From positions 118,825-182,824 of the forward strand of contig NZ_JACDRR010000007.1 in the NCBI RefSeq assembly GCF_013449375.1: DNA of 64,000 nucleotides. Reading direction: 5' to 3'. A program made the position numbers and the translations under genes. Position 1 is the stretch's first letter. Each line of letters starts with the position of its first letter. Shown piece after piece: positions 9,345-19,354 of the stretch. Origin of the DNA: Pectobacterium sp. CFBP8739. Its GTDB lineage: Bacteria > Pseudomonadota > Gammaproteobacteria > Enterobacterales > Enterobacteriaceae. Under the pieces are notes generated by a model. That model did not search any database, was not told the origin of the DNA, and saw only the letters and a program-made list of their open reading frames with translations.

Positions 9345-9560
9345 CTATTCTTTCTGATTGACGAGTACGTTGGCAGGAAGCAGTAATTGTTCAGCACGCT
9401 GCTGCTGTTTGTCTTGATGGTGACCAAACGCAGTGATGGTGGAGTAGGCAAAGCGGCCTAAAAGAATAATGAAGCTGATGAGTAAAACGGCACGAGCGAT
9501 CCGAGAGCCACTTCGTCGCGGGCGTATCGATAATCGTCGTTTGTGGGTAAGCGTGGACAT
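9345..9560 (-). CDS. yfgG: YfgG-family small membrane protein (DUF2633)
   Basis: A 71-residue protein with a basic N-terminus (HKRRLSIRPRRSGSRIA), one membrane helix (AVLLISFIILLGRFAYSTI) and a polar tail HHQDKQQQRAEQ. The core RxxRxVLLISFIxxxGRFxYS and the following HHQ are those of E. coli YfgG, a small inner-membrane protein linked to nickel and cobalt stress. The start at 9560 rather than the in-frame ATG at 9710 gives the family length and has AGAGGA upstream. In E. coli yfgG also lies beyond ppx, with yfgF between them; here yfgF is absent and a YjfB-type gene takes that place. Confidence 0.82.
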   Translation of the reverse strand: MSTLTHKRRLSIRPRRSGSRIARAVLLISFIILLGRFAYSTITAFGHHQDKQQQRAEQLLLPANVLVNQKE

Positions 9561-9745
9561 TACCAGTGAATCCTCTGTGAAAGCGAATATTCGCTGTTGT
9601 TTATTTAGGCACAAGCGGTAGGAGAGGTCAATCTGCCGACGTGAAAAAGATGATGGCGGATTCGGTTTTCGCACGTTCGGTAGAAGGAAAGAGGGGAGGA
9701 GAAAACGCAAAGGGGCGGAAACACAAGGGGACGGGAAGGGCCACC

Positions 9746-9779
9746 AAAAACCCGCTCAAACCACAACGGATAAGCGGGT
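9746..9779 (-). terminator. intrinsic terminator of the YjfB-family gene
   Basis: ACCCGCT/AGCGGGT stem with a 16-base loop, followed on the minus strand by TTTTTGG, shortly after the stop at 9796. Confidence 0.7.
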
Positions 9780-9795
9780 GAGTAGTGTAAGGGAA

Positions 9796-9984
9796 TTACG
9801 CCGTGGTATTGACGTTACGCCCAATCGCCGGATTTGCTGGCAGAGGTGGTAATGCCTTCAAAATGCCGGAAACGACAGCTTCTTGATTATCGATCGCTTT
9901 TTTCGTCATAAGCGCGCTGGCCTCACTGCTGGTACGCATGGTGCTGAGGTCACTGGCGAATGATGCAATCTGTGATACATCCAT
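9796..9984 (-). CDS. YjfB-family putative motility protein
   Basis: A 62-residue protein beginning MDVSQIASFASDLSTMR and ending NPAIGRNVNTTA. These are the conserved ends of the YjfB_motility family (small proteins of unknown mechanism found in flagellated bacteria). The middle (ALMTKKAIDNQEAVVSGILKAL) should be an amphipathic helix. A perfect GAGGAG lies before the ATG. A near-consensus FliA (sigma-28) promoter is found about 110-135 bases upstream, and a terminator follows, so it is a single-gene unit probably expressed with the late flagellar genes. The function beyond that is unknown. Confidence 0.85.
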   Translation of the reverse strand: MDVSQIASFASDLSTMRTSSEASALMTKKAIDNQEAVVSGILKALPPLPANPAIGRNVNTTA

Positions 9985-10092
9985 TTTACTCTCCTCATAG
10001 CTGAGTGGGGAGCCCTATACGACGAAAAGAAAGTACACCTTTTCGCCGAGGTTGCATGATGGTAGCGAAAATTCTCGCCAGCCATCAATTCG

Positions 10093-10119
10093 GTATCGGC
10101 CCTATCCCTGTAAACTTTA
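10093..10119 (-). promoter_or_regulatory. FliA (sigma-28) promoter for the YjfB-family gene
   Basis: Read on the minus strand: TAAAGTTT, 11 bases, then GCCGATAC. The enterobacterial sigma-28 consensus is TAAAGTTT-N11-GCCGATAA, so 15 of 16 positions match with the exact spacing. It points toward the gene at 9984. Confidence 0.8.
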
Positions 10120-10214
10120 CGTTAACCAGACTTTATCAGACAGCCCAGTTGCACAATTTTTCGTTACGCTGCGGTTTGGCACATGTGCGTATTACCCGAC
10201 AACATTTTCATTCA

Positions 10215-11750
10215 TCAGGCTTTTTCTTCTTCGATCATCAGCTTCCAGCCGGTGACGTCCTGCCAATATTCCTGTTCCCGTTCCAAATCCAGTTGTACCA
10301 GCGTGTTGTTGCTAAAGAAATCGTGTGGGAACGTCAGCGTCCAATAGTTGTCATCGGTATGCAACCGTAACGATTCCGGCGTTGTCGTCGCCTGACGCTG
10401 GTTGTTCAACAGTGTGGCAAGGCGTAAAAGTTGCACTAATGGCAAATACTGTTTCTTTTTGAACAGGTTCAAGCGCGGCAACTCTTCCAACTTGATCGCT
10501 TTACGGTGCAGCCTCACGATCATCGACAGCACAAGTTGCTGTTCCTGATTGAAGCCGGGTAGGTTGGTATTTTGCAGAATGTAGGCGGAATGGCGGTGCA
10601 TACCGCTATGATTAATACCCAACCCGACCTCATGCAGCATGGAAGCCCAATTTAAGATCGCTTCCAACTGGGGATGTACCAGATTAGGATTCTGCTGTGC
10701 CCATTGCGCGTAAAGCTGCTGCGTGGTTTCCCGCACGCGTCGCGCCTGCTCACGGTCGATATTGTAATGGGTCGCCAGACTCTGCGCGGTACGGATGCGA
10801 ATATCCTGATGGCGGAAACGACCTTCCATTTCATACAGCACGCCTTCGCGCAGCGCACCATCGGACAGGCGGAGTTCTTTGATAGCCAACGCATCGAAAA
10901 TACCACACAGAATAGCCAGACCGGGCACCAGCACCGACTGACGATCTTCGGACAGGCCCGGCAGGCTCAGCGCTTTGAAGTGCTTAAACTGCAAGATCTG
11001 CGTGCGTAGCATTTCCAGTCGTTCGGGAGTAATCAGGCCGTCTTTCTCTCCCATTTCCACCAGAATTTCGTGCGTGGCTTTGATCGTTCCAGATGCGCCG
11101 AGGGCGAATTTCCAGCCATATATACGGTATTCCCAGGACAGTGTCTCCAGCTTTTGCGCCGCGGCCAGTCGGGCGCGCTTAAAGTTGGCTTCGCTGATTT
11201 CACCGTTCGGGAAAAACTGCTGTGCAAAGCTGACGCAACCCATACGACGGCTTTCCACCAGCATCGGCTCGAAATCTTCACCGATAACCAGCTCGGTAGA
11301 ACCGCCGCCGATATCGATGACCAATTTACGGCCTTTTTCCGGCTGCGTATGTTCCACGCCCATAAAGATCAGACGGGCTTCTTCGTGGCCGGAAATGATC
11401 TCTATCGGGTAGGGGATGATGTCCGCCGCGCGGCGCAAAAAGTCCTGCGCGTTGACCGCCTGACGCAACGCGTGCGTTCCAACAATCGATACGTTCACGG
11501 CGGGGAAGCCTTGCAGGCGTTCAGCAAACAGCGCCAGACAGCTCAGGCCGCGTTGAATGGCCTCTTCGCTGAGTACATTTTTGTTGTCCAGGCCGTCGGC
11601 CAGATGGACACGCTGTTTTAAACGCCCCAACACCTGAAGCGCACCGTTTACCACGCGTGCGATCACCATGTGAAAACTATTGGAACCCAGGTCGATGGCC
11701 GCGAATTCTTGTGGCTTCATCTCGGTTTTTTCATTGTTCGTTAACGGCAT
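10215..11750 (-). CDS. ppx: exopolyphosphatase Ppx
   Basis: A 511-residue Ppx/GppA-family enzyme that releases phosphate from the ends of polyphosphate. The actin-like ATPase fold motifs are visible: [17 protein letters not shown] near residue 17 and [16 protein letters not shown] near residue 143. The C-terminal half holds the HD-type domain ([20 protein letters not shown] near residue 375). The length and sequence follow E. coli Ppx (513). The start codon overlaps the ppk stop by one base (TAATG), so synthesis is probably coupled. No gppA-like hallmark was seen, and the ppk linkage fixes the call. Confidence 0.97.
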   Translation of the reverse strand: MPLTNNEKTEMKPQEFAAIDLGSNSFHMVIARVVNGALQVLGRLKQRVHLADGLDNKNVLSEEAIQRGLSCLALFAERLQGFPAVNVSIVGTHALRQAVNAQDFLRRAADIIPYPIEIISGHEEARLIFMGVEHTQPEKGRKLVIDIGGGSTELVIGEDFEPMLVESRRMGCVSFAQQFFPNGEISEANFKRARLAAAQKLETLSWEYRIYGWKFALGASGTIKATHEILVEMGEKDGLITPERLEMLRTQILQFKHFKALSLPGLSEDRQSVLVPGLAILCGIFDALAIKELRLSDGALREGVLYEMEGRFRHQDIRIRTAQSLATHYNIDREQARRVRETTQQLYAQWAQQNPNLVHPQLEAILNWASMLHEVGLGINHSGMHRHSAYILQNTNLPGFNQEQQLVLSMIVRLHRKAIKLEELPRLNLFKKKQYLPLVQLLRLATLLNNQRQATTTPESLRLHTDDNYWTLTFPHDFFSNNTLVQLDLEREQEYWQDVTGWKLMIEEEKA

Positions 11751-13822
11751 TATTCAGGCTTATCTCCAGGTTGCTCCAACGCCTTGATGTAGTCGTAAAT
11801 GGCATTTTGCGCGCGTACTTTACGCTTGTTACCGCGGGATACATAGCGGTTGCTCGATTCTTTATCAACGACACGGGCTTTCACCGTATCGCTGAACAGG
11901 ATATCCAGTGTTTCCAGCACGCGAGTTTTCAACGTGGGGTCAAGAATTTCCACGGCGACTTCAATGCGATAATCAATGTTGCGTGTCATCCAGTCTGCGG
12001 AAGAAAGATAGACTTTCTTGTCCCCGCCATTGTTGAAGACATACACCCGATCGTGTTCCAGATAGCGGTCAAGAATACTGATGACCTGAATATTTTCACT
12101 GATCCCTGGTAAATTAGGAATCAGTGAGCACATGCCGCGTACCAGCAGATTAATTTTCACACCCGCAGAGGAAGCCTTATACAGCTTTTCCGCCAGTCCT
12201 TTATCCACCAGATTATTTACCTTAAGCGTAATGCCTGCATCACGATTCGCCAGCGCGTTCTCGATCTCGGTGTCGATCAGTTGGTAGAGCTTGTCGCGGG
12301 AGTTTTGCGGCGACACCAGCAAATGTTCGAAGCTGACTGGGCGGTAGGGGTTTTCAATGAAGTTGAAGACGCGGCGCACTTCGTTGGTAATGCGTTCGTC
12401 GGCGGTCAGCAGCGAATAGTCGGTATACAGGCGGGCGGTTTTCTCGTTGAAGTTACCCGTACCGATATGCGCGTAACGCACGATGTTTTCGCCTTCGCGG
12501 CGGGAAATCAGGAACAGCTTGGCGTGAATCTTCAACCCAGGTACCGAGAAAATCACGTGCACGCCGGCTTCCGTCAGGCGCTTGGCCCAATGGATGTTGG
12601 CTTCTTCGTCAAAGCGTGCCTGTAGTTCGACCACCACCGTCACTTTCTTGCCGTTATGCGCCGCATGGATCATTGAGTTAATGATGCGCGAGTCTTTGGC
12701 GACGCGATAAATATTGATTTTGATAGACAGCACATTGGGGTCGAAAGAGGCTTGTCGCAGCAGTTCCAATACGTGCTCGAAGGTGTGATACGGATAATAG
12801 AGCAGCACGTCGCGCTCACGGATCGCATCAAACCCATTGCGAAAATGGTTGAATCCGGTGTGTCGCAGGCGCGGTAGAGGCTTGTTGACCAGATTGGCGC
12901 GTCCGACGTTCGGGAAAGAGATAAAGTCTTTGAAATTATGGTAACGCCCGCCAGGAATGACGGAATCGTAGGAAGAGATCCCCAGTTTATCCAGCAGCAT
13001 GGCAACCATCGCGTCCGGCATGTCACGCTGATAAACGAATCTCACCGGTTCGGCGGTTAAGCGCTGCTTCAGGCTGGAAGACATCAGCTCCAGCAGACTG
13101 GATTCCATTTCCGTCACCAGATCGTATTCTGCATCGCGCGTCATCTTCATGGAGTACGCGTTCAGTGCATCATAATCAAAGAAGCCCTTGAAGATATCAT
13201 CCAGACAGTAACGCAGAATGTTATCGATAAGGATCATGGTCTTACGACGGCGCGGCGCTTCCGCTGGCAGGTTGACGAAGCGCGGTATTTTATCCGAAGG
13301 AATTTCCAGCAGGGCGTAGTTGATCTCATCGCCACGAATAATCTCGACGGCAAGATAGGTATAACTGTCCTTCAGGAACTCCACCAGGTTGGTTTCGTCA
13401 AAGATCAGTATTGGTGTAATGTGCGGGCGCAGATATTGCCGAAAGTAATCTCTCAGCCACTCTTGTTGATTAGGGGAAACCTGACGTTCATTGACCAGAA
13501 AAATCTGGTTACGCGCCATCTCCAACAGCAGTTCGTTGTACAGGCTGTCAAAGATTTGATCGGTTTTGAGAACACGCGCCTGAATTTTGCCTAAAAGATG
13601 TCGTAGATTGCCGTCCAGACCTTGTTCTTCATTAATCAGAATGCGTCTTTTCAAATCGGCAAAACGGACTTTATAAAATTCATCAAGGTTGCTGGAGTAA
13701 ATGCCCAAGAAGCGCATGCGTTCGATTAACGGATTGCTTTTATCGGCTGCTTCCTGAAGCACTCGCTCATTAAAGGATAACCAACTTAATTCTTTCTCTA
13801 TGTAGAGTTTGTCCTGACCCAT
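11750..13822 (-). CDS. ppk: polyphosphate kinase 1 Ppk
   Basis: A 690-residue PPK1 that makes polyphosphate from ATP at the membrane. The domains are in the usual order: N-terminal [15 protein letters not shown], a head domain, and two PLD-like catalytic domains. The second half contains the phospho-histidine site [11 protein letters not shown] (E. coli His435) and [18 protein letters not shown]. The start at 13822 ([12 protein letters not shown]) was chosen over the in-frame ATG at 13861 because it matches the E. coli N-terminus and has CGGAG seven bases upstream. It forms an operon with ppx and is transcribed away from the pst-like operon, with which it shares a 217-base control region. Confidence 0.97.
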   Translation of the reverse strand: MGQDKLYIEKELSWLSFNERVLQEAADKSNPLIERMRFLGIYSSNLDEFYKVRFADLKRRILINEEQGLDGNLRHLLGKIQARVLKTDQIFDSLYNELLLEMARNQIFLVNERQVSPNQQEWLRDYFRQYLRPHITPILIFDETNLVEFLKDSYTYLAVEIIRGDEINYALLEIPSDKIPRFVNLPAEAPRRRKTMILIDNILRYCLDDIFKGFFDYDALNAYSMKMTRDAEYDLVTEMESSLLELMSSSLKQRLTAEPVRFVYQRDMPDAMVAMLLDKLGISSYDSVIPGGRYHNFKDFISFPNVGRANLVNKPLPRLRHTGFNHFRNGFDAIRERDVLLYYPYHTFEHVLELLRQASFDPNVLSIKINIYRVAKDSRIINSMIHAAHNGKKVTVVVELQARFDEEANIHWAKRLTEAGVHVIFSVPGLKIHAKLFLISRREGENIVRYAHIGTGNFNEKTARLYTDYSLLTADERITNEVRRVFNFIENPYRPVSFEHLLVSPQNSRDKLYQLIDTEIENALANRDAGITLKVNNLVDKGLAEKLYKASSAGVKINLLVRGMCSLIPNLPGISENIQVISILDRYLEHDRVYVFNNGGDKKVYLSSADWMTRNIDYRIEVAVEILDPTLKTRVLETLDILFSDTVKARVVDKESSNRYVSRGNKRKVRAQNAIYDYIKALEQPGDKPE

Positions 13823-13939
13823 TGTCACTCCGCTCAACGCATGTACTGAAGGTTCATCCAATATTCATACCCTTCCTTTGTGGAGATAGGGTACAACAAC
13901 ATTATGGCGTGTTGATGACGATAAAATCTAATTCATAGA

Positions 13940-13957
13940 CAGACTTACCATTGTCAT
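13940..13957 (+). promoter_or_regulatory. weak PHO-box candidate between ppk and the pst-like operon
   Basis: CAGACTT-ACCA-TTGTCAT: the second half matches CTGTCAT at 6 of 7, the first at 4 of 7, with the correct 4-base spacer. A TATTAT-like -10 overlaps its end, which is not the usual geometry. Suggestive only. Confidence 0.25.
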
Positions 13958-14039
13958 ATTATGGGCGTAAAGGCAACATATGCTACCCGCAATAGGTTAG
14001 CAATACGACTCTGGCGGCTTCACTCTAACGGCGAGAATA

Positions 14040-16208
14040 ATGGTAAAAACAGACAACACATCACAGTATCGGGATCGTCGACGAGCGTGGGTAGATCGTG
14101 TGGTTCACCGTATTGTTGCGGGCAGCGGGCTGCTGGTGCTGGCTATGCTGTTGTTAATTTTCTTTTATCTCCTGTATGTGGTGACGCCACTGTTCCTTTC
14201 CCCCACGGTTAACGACCAAAAAACGGTGCAACGTCACGCTGGGGAACCGTCGCTGGCGTTGGGGCTTAGCGACAACGGGCAGATTGGATTTCGGATAGAC
14301 AGTCAGGGCTATGGGGAGTTTATTCCGTTTGCGGAAAACCAGCCGATGTCACGTATCCGGCTGGTTCCTGCACTGAGTTTACTGGCGCAAAGTCAGGGGG
14401 AACGACAGACTTATGCCCTGAGCCAGCCTGACGGCCGCTTAGTTTTCGTGCAGCCTGTGTTATCGCGCACGGAAAACCGTTCTCCTGTCTGGATTTATCC
14501 GCTCGGTGAGCAGGCCTATTCACTTGGGTTACCTGCGCAGCCGTTGCGTCATCTGGCGGTGGCGGCGGTGGACAAAGCGCATGCCGTTGTGGCGGCTATC
14601 GGGCAAGAAAATGCGTTGATTATTGCCGATGTTGATGAAAACGGCGTGCGGCAACGGGCACAGATTTCGCTTCCGGCTGGCGCGGTGAGCCAACTGCTGC
14701 TGACGCCAGACGGACAGCAGGTCTATTTGCTCAGCGGCAACAGATTAACGCTGTGGCAGGTAGGGAAGAACGCGCTGACGCTGCGGGAAGAGCGGCAATT
14801 GCCGTTGACGGAACCGCTGCATCTGGCGCTGTTGTCCGGCGGGCGGTCGTTGCTGGTACAGACTGCTGACGGGCAAATTAGCCAATGGTTTGAGGTACCG
14901 AGCGAAAAGGGCGCTACGCTGACGGAGATCCGCCAGTTTCCGCACGTTGCGGGAAAATCGGTGTTGTTGGCAACGGAGGCGCAGCGGCGAGTCTTCGCCA
15001 CATTGAATGCACAGGGTGAACTGTCGCTGTTTGCCAGCAAGCAGTCACATGCGCTGCTGACGCAGACATTACCGGATCATGCGCAGGGGCTGGCATTTTC
15101 GCCGCACGGATCTGCGATGCTGGTTGAAACGGCGCAGGGGTGGCATCGCTATCAGGTTGATAACCCGTACCCTGATATCGGTTGGCGCGGACTGTGGCAA
15201 AAATTGTGGTATGAGAATTACCCAGAGCCTGCCTATATCTGGCAATCCACGTCTGCGGATGACAGTTATCAGGCCAAATTCAGTATGATGCCGTTGATGC
15301 TGGGTACGATGAAAGCGGCGATTTACGCCATGCTGTTTGCCACGCCGCTGGCGCTGTCTGCGGCGATTTATACCGCCTGCTTTATGTCGCCAACGCTGCG
15401 ACGCTGGATTAAACCCACGCTGGAAATCATGGGCGCGCTGCCGACGGTCGTCGTTGGCTTGATTGCGGCCATCTGGCTGGCCCCGCATTTTGCGACGTAT
15501 CTGTCCGCTATTCTGGTTATGCCGATTTTATGGGTGCTGGCCGTGCTCGGCTGCGGCTGGCTGATTGAATGCCTGCCGACGCGCTGGCGTCTCCGTTTCC
15601 CGGCCGGCTGGGACGTACTCTTCCTCATCCCCACGATCCTGCTGACATTTGTCGTTGGCTGTTGGATTGCGCCACGCATGGAAATCTGGGTATTAGGGCT
15701 GCCGCTGTACCAGTGGTTGGGCGATGATTTCGTGCAACGTAATACGCTGGTGGCGGGCGTCGCTCTCGGTTTCGCTCTGATTCCGCTGATTTTTTCGCTG
15801 GCGGAAGATGCCCTGTTCAGCGTACCGGCGCGTTTAACTCAGGGTTCGCTGGCGCTGGGCGCGACGGCGTGGCAAACCCTGTGGCGCGTCGTGCTGCCGT
15901 CTGCCAGTGCTGGGATTTTCGCCGCGCTGATGCTGAGTTTTGGCCGTGCTGTGGGGGAAACCATGATTGTGCTTATGGCGACGGGCAACACGCCGATTAT
16001 GGATGAAGGCCTGCTTCAGGGCTTACGTTCGCTGGCGGCGAATATTGCCATCGAAATGCCGGAAGCCGTGACGAATAGCGGTCACTATCGGGTGTTGTTT
16101 TTAACGGCATTAACGCTGTTTGTTTTCACATTCATCGTGAATACGCTGGCTGAAACTATCCGGCAGCGTTTACGTCAACGCTACCGTGATGAAGGAGAAA
16201 ACGCGTGA
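14040..16208 (+). CDS. PstC-like phosphate ABC transporter permease with large periplasmic domain
   Basis: A 722-residue inner-membrane permease. One N-terminal helix (about 24-50, GLLVLAMLLLIFFYLLYVV) is followed by a region of about 350 residues with repeated beta-strand motifs (LLTPDGQQVYLLSG, LALLSGGRSLLVQT, LAFSPHGSAMLVE) that looks like a periplasmic beta-propeller. A PstC-type MetI-like core follows from about residue 420, with the EAA loop LGATAWQTLWRVVLPSASAGI near residue 608. Classical PstC is about 320 residues; this long form is known in a second pst-like system of some proteobacteria. It overlaps the next gene by four bases. No PstS is encoded here, so the binding protein must come from elsewhere. 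Confidence 0.85.
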   Translation: MVKTDNTSQYRDRRRAWVDRVVHRIVAGSGLLVLAMLLLIFFYLLYVVTPLFLSPTVNDQKTVQRHAGEPSLALGLSDNGQIGFRIDSQGYGEFIPFAENQPMSRIRLVPALSLLAQSQGERQTYALSQPDGRLVFVQPVLSRTENRSPVWIYPLGEQAYSLGLPAQPLRHLAVAAVDKAHAVVAAIGQENALIIADVDENGVRQRAQISLPAGAVSQLLLTPDGQQVYLLSGNRLTLWQVGKNALTLREERQLPLTEPLHLALLSGGRSLLVQTADGQISQWFEVPSEKGATLTEIRQFPHVAGKSVLLATEAQRRVFATLNAQGELSLFASKQSHALLTQTLPDHAQGLAFSPHGSAMLVETAQGWHRYQVDNPYPDIGWRGLWQKLWYENYPEPAYIWQSTSADDSYQAKFSMMPLMLGTMKAAIYAMLFATPLALSAAIYTACFMSPTLRRWIKPTLEIMGALPTVVVGLIAAIWLAPHFATYLSAILVMPILWVLAVLGCGWLIECLPTRWRLRFPAGWDVLFLIPTILLTFVVGCWIAPRMEIWVLGLPLYQWLGDDFVQRNTLVAGVALGFALIPLIFSLAEDALFSVPARLTQGSLALGATAWQTLWRVVLPSASAGIFAALMLSFGRAVGETMIVLMATGNTPIMDEGLLQGLRSLAANIAIEMPEAVTNSGHYRVLFLTALTLFVFTFIVNTLAETIRQRLRQRYRDEGENA

Positions 16209-17851
16209 AGCGCTGGTTCCGTTCGGGAAGGCCTTGGGTGTGGCTGACCGCGTCGTCCATTTCCATTAGCCTGCTGGCGATGCTGGCAATCATTGTGCTG
16301 CTGGCGGGGCAGGGCATGCGCTATTTGTGGCCGCAGCCTGTCTGGCTGTTGACGCTACAGCCGGAACAGGGTGTGCAGCGCGCGTTAATGGGGGAAATTT
16401 ATGCCGAGCAGAGGCTTTCACCTCAGCAGTGGGTACAGGCAGGTCTAACCTCTGCATCTGGGGAGACTGAAACACGCTATTTGATTAAGATTGGCCAGCG
16501 TGAAATTCATGGTCAAAGTTTTCGTTCGTTGCTTTCACGCGACATTTTCCGTTTTGATAAACCTGCCGACATTCTGGTGTTAAAGCGAACCAACAACGGC
16601 ACCGCCTATGGTTATCTTGCCGGCATGTTGGAGGGGGAACAGCCGCTGGTGGCGACGGATCTCCCTGCAACGTTACAGCATCGCGTCGAACAGGTGCAGG
16701 GGTTGCTCGTGAAAGCTCAGGCTATCCGCATGGGGGAAATGGCGAAGATCAACCAGCAGTTTGAAGCGCTACGGCTGGAGGAGAAAAAGCGGCAGCAGAC
16801 TCGAACGTTAGATAATCAGGCGCTGGCTCGTCTTCAGGCTGAACGTATTGAATTGCAACGCCGCTTCGATGAGCTGTCGCGTCAGTTAACCGCACTCAAT
16901 CTGGATATTAATCGTGATACCGTGCAGCTACGGGATGCGAACGGCAGCGTTCACCTTATCCCGCTTAGGGACATTGAACAGGCTTGGTATCCGAATGCGA
17001 TGAACCTGTGGGAACAAGTCAGCCATTGGGGCGATCAAGCGAAATATATGCTCGGACATTACTCGCCGGACAGCAACAGTGCAGACCACCTTTTCCCTGC
17101 CATTTTTGGCACCGTTCTGATGGTGGTGCTGATGTCTATAATCGTGATGCCGCTGGGCGTGATTGCTGCGGTTTATCTGCATGAATACGCGGGAAAAAAC
17201 AGCCTGACGCGCTGGGTGCGAATTGCCGTGGTCAATCTGGCTGGAGTGCCTTCCATTGTTTACGGCGTGTTTGGGTTGGGTTTTTTTGTTTATCTCATCG
17301 GCGGCACGCTGGATCAGCTGTTCTATGCTGAAGCGCTGCCGAATCCGACATTGGGTACGCCGGGGCTGCTGTGGGCATCGCTGACGCTGGCATTGCTGAC
17401 GCTGCCAGTGGTGATTGTGGCGACGGAGGAAGGGTTGTCGCGCATTCCGATGTCGGTACGCTACGGTTCACTGGCGTTGGGCGCAACCAAGGCCGAAACC
17501 CTGTGGCACGTTGTGCTGCCGATGGCGGTTCCCGCGATGATGACGGGGTTAATCCTCGCAGTGGCGCGTGCCGCAGGGGAAACGGCGCCGCTGATGTTGG
17601 TCGGCGTGGTGAAGTCGGTGCCGGTTTTACCGGTTGATGACATTTTTCCTTACCTTCATCTTGAGCGAAAATTTATGCATTTGGGATTCCAGATTTACGA
17701 TTTGGCGTTCCAAAGCCCAGATGTGGAAGCCGCCAGACCGCTGGTATACCTTACTGCGCTGCTGCTGGTGTTGATTGTCGTCGGCTTGAACCTTGCGGCG
17801 ATTGGCATCCGCCACGTTCTGCGTGAGAAATATCGCTCGTTATCACTTTGA
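16205..17851 (+). CDS. pstA: PstA-like phosphate ABC transporter permease with coiled-coil insert
   Basis: A 548-residue permease; classical PstA is about 296. It starts with GTG at 16205, overlapping the previous stop (GTGA). A membrane helix (about 15-40) precedes a periplasmic section whose part at about 160-245 is strongly charged and heptad-like (MAKINQQFEALRLEEKKRQQ, ALARLQAERIELQRRFDEL), predicted to be a coiled coil. The C-terminal half is the PstA core with MVVLMSIIVMPLGVIAAVYL, GVPSIVYGVFGLGFFVYL and the EAA loop LGATKAETLWHVVLPMAVPAM. It pairs with the long PstC and the PstB next door. Confidence 0.86.
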   Translation: MKRWFRSGRPWVWLTASSISISLLAMLAIIVLLAGQGMRYLWPQPVWLLTLQPEQGVQRALMGEIYAEQRLSPQQWVQAGLTSASGETETRYLIKIGQREIHGQSFRSLLSRDIFRFDKPADILVLKRTNNGTAYGYLAGMLEGEQPLVATDLPATLQHRVEQVQGLLVKAQAIRMGEMAKINQQFEALRLEEKKRQQTRTLDNQALARLQAERIELQRRFDELSRQLTALNLDINRDTVQLRDANGSVHLIPLRDIEQAWYPNAMNLWEQVSHWGDQAKYMLGHYSPDSNSADHLFPAIFGTVLMVVLMSIIVMPLGVIAAVYLHEYAGKNSLTRWVRIAVVNLAGVPSIVYGVFGLGFFVYLIGGTLDQLFYAEALPNPTLGTPGLLWASLTLALLTLPVVIVATEEGLSRIPMSVRYGSLALGATKAETLWHVVLPMAVPAMMTGLILAVARAAGETAPLMLVGVVKSVPVLPVDDIFPYLHLERKFMHLGFQIYDLAFQSPDVEAARPLVYLTALLLVLIVVGLNLAAIGIRHVLREKYRSLSL

Positions 17852-17866
17852 AAGTAGGATGAAGTT

Positions 17867-18682
17867 ATGGGATTTATGACACAAAAGGAGATGGCACCGT
17901 TACCTGATGTTCATCAACTGAGTGATGAACAGACGATGTTAACCGTGGAACATCTGAATTTGTACTATGGCGACAAGCAGGCGCTGAACGATATCTCGAT
18001 TCGTATTCCGAAGAAGCAGGTCACGGCGCTGATTGGGCCGTCGGGCTGTGGCAAATCCACGCTATTACGCTGTTTTAATCGCATGAACGATCTGGTGGAC
18101 GACTGCCGCACTGAAGGCGATATCTGGCTGAACGGTATGCCCATCAACGATCCGCAGTTAGATGTTGCCGTGTTACGCCGTCGGGTCGGCATGGTGTTTC
18201 AACGCCCGAATCCGTTTCCCAAATCGATCTATGAAAATGTGATTTATGGCCTGAGATTGCAGGGACTACGCGATCGCCGCTTTCTGGATGATGCCGTTGA
18301 ACGGGCGCTGCGAGCGGCGGCGCTGTGGCATGAAGTCAAGGATCGGCTGAGCGACAACGCGTTGACGCTATCCAGCGGGCAGCAGCAGCGGCTGGTGATT
18401 GCCCGAGCGATCGCGATTGAGCCGGAAGTGCTGTTGCTGGATGAGCCGACCTCCGCGCTCGATCCCATTTCGACGCTGGTTGTCGAGGAACTGATGGGAA
18501 CGCTAAAGCAGCATTTCACGCTGGTGCTGGTGACGCACAATATGCAGCAGGCGGCCCGCGTATCGGATTACACCGCATTTATCAATCAGGGTAAGCTAAT
18601 TGAGTACAACCGTACGGACGATCTGTTTACCTCGCCGACGCAGCGCCGTACTGAGGATTATATCACTGGGCGATTTGGCTGA
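17867..18682 (+). CDS. pstB: phosphate ABC transporter ATP-binding protein PstB
   Basis: A 271-residue ABC ATPase with all motifs: Walker [11 protein letters not shown]-loop [16 protein letters not shown] (the PNPFP is characteristic of PstB), signature LSSGQQQR, Walker [13 protein letters not shown], and switch histidine VTHNMQQ. The C-terminal [12 protein letters not shown] is also PstB-like. The signature LSSGQ replaces the usual LSGGQ. An alternative start at 17876 (MTQKEMAP) is possible. It is the last gene of the three-gene operon; phoU is not present. It would energise phosphate import with the two long permeases. Confidence 0.93.
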   Translation: MGFMTQKEMAPLPDVHQLSDEQTMLTVEHLNLYYGDKQALNDISIRIPKKQVTALIGPSGCGKSTLLRCFNRMNDLVDDCRTEGDIWLNGMPINDPQLDVAVLRRRVGMVFQRPNPFPKSIYENVIYGLRLQGLRDRRFLDDAVERALRAAALWHEVKDRLSDNALTLSSGQQQRLVIARAIAIEPEVLLLDEPTSALDPISTLVVEELMGTLKQHFTLVLVTHNMQQAARVSDYTAFINQGKLIEYNRTDDLFTSPTQRRTEDYITGRFG

Positions 18683-18812
18683 AATTTCATCAATCCACAG
18701 CGCGAAAGGGCTTTAAAAAATTATGGATACCGTTCATCAATTGTCCGTGCCATTTGAAAAATTGATGATAAAATGCGCGCAAATTTTTTGACTCTGGTAA
18801 GTGGCGGGTAAG

Positions 18813-19259
18813 ATGAAATTTAGCACCATGAACGAAGGCGAAATTATTACCGAGCTGTGCCGGAGAATAAAAGACGCCAGAATCCAACAGCGTTTATCGC
18901 AGGTCGATCTTGCCGAGCGAGCAGGGCTGGGGATTGCGACGATAAAACGTGCTGAAATGGGCGAATCCATTACGCTCAGCAGCCTGCTCTCCATCCTGCG
19001 TGGGTTGAATCGTCTGCACCAGATTGAAGGCGTGCTCTTCGACGCTGAAGTTGAATCTTTCCATGCGCAGATCAGCGGTGAGAAAAAACAGACGCCGCTG
19101 CGTATCAGAAAGAAAGCCGCAGCCTTTCCCGCCAAGGCGCTCGCGAAGCATGAAAATATCAAGAAGCCAGCTAACAGCACCGTGGACTGGTACATCGCGG
19201 CGGCCGAAAACAATATTGTCTGGTCATTGCCTGAAAGCGATAAAAAAATAAAGGGCTAA
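18813..19259 (+). CDS. XRE-family helix-turn-helix regulator
   Basis: About 148 residues. The N-terminal 70 residues form a lambda-repressor-like HTH (LCRRIKDARIQQRLSQVDLAERAG, then GIATIKRAEMGE and LSSLLSILRGLNRL). The rest is a basic linker (RIRKKAAAFPAKALAKHENIKKP) and a short tail. The linker and HTH resemble HipB-type regulators, but no toxin such as HipA is next to it. A GTG at 18801 is an alternative start. The immediate upstream region is AT-rich, unlike pstB, suggesting a separately acquired or regulated gene. Target unknown. Confidence 0.72.
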   Translation: MKFSTMNEGEIITELCRRIKDARIQQRLSQVDLAERAGLGIATIKRAEMGESITLSSLLSILRGLNRLHQIEGVLFDAEVESFHAQISGEKKQTPLRIRKKAAAFPAKALAKHENIKKPANSTVDWYIAAAENNIVWSLPESDKKIKG

Positions 19260-19279
19260 TGCCAATGCATTAACCCTTA
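19250..19279 (+). terminator. hairpin overlapping the stop codon of the XRE gene
   Basis: AAGGGCTAATG and CATTAACCCTT form a stem that includes the TAA stop. The T-run is poor. A second, shorter hairpin follows at about 19303-19320. Confidence 0.45.
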
Positions 19280-19354
19280 TGTATGAACCCCTACACATAA
19301 ACCCTGATTGTCGGGTTAATTTGCCGAGCATTTAATACGACAAGGCCAGTTTTA

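Noticed and set aside
13862..14039. A PHO box on the minus strand for ppk
   Set aside because: The best minus-strand repeat matches CTGTCAT at only 9 of 14 positions, close to chance.
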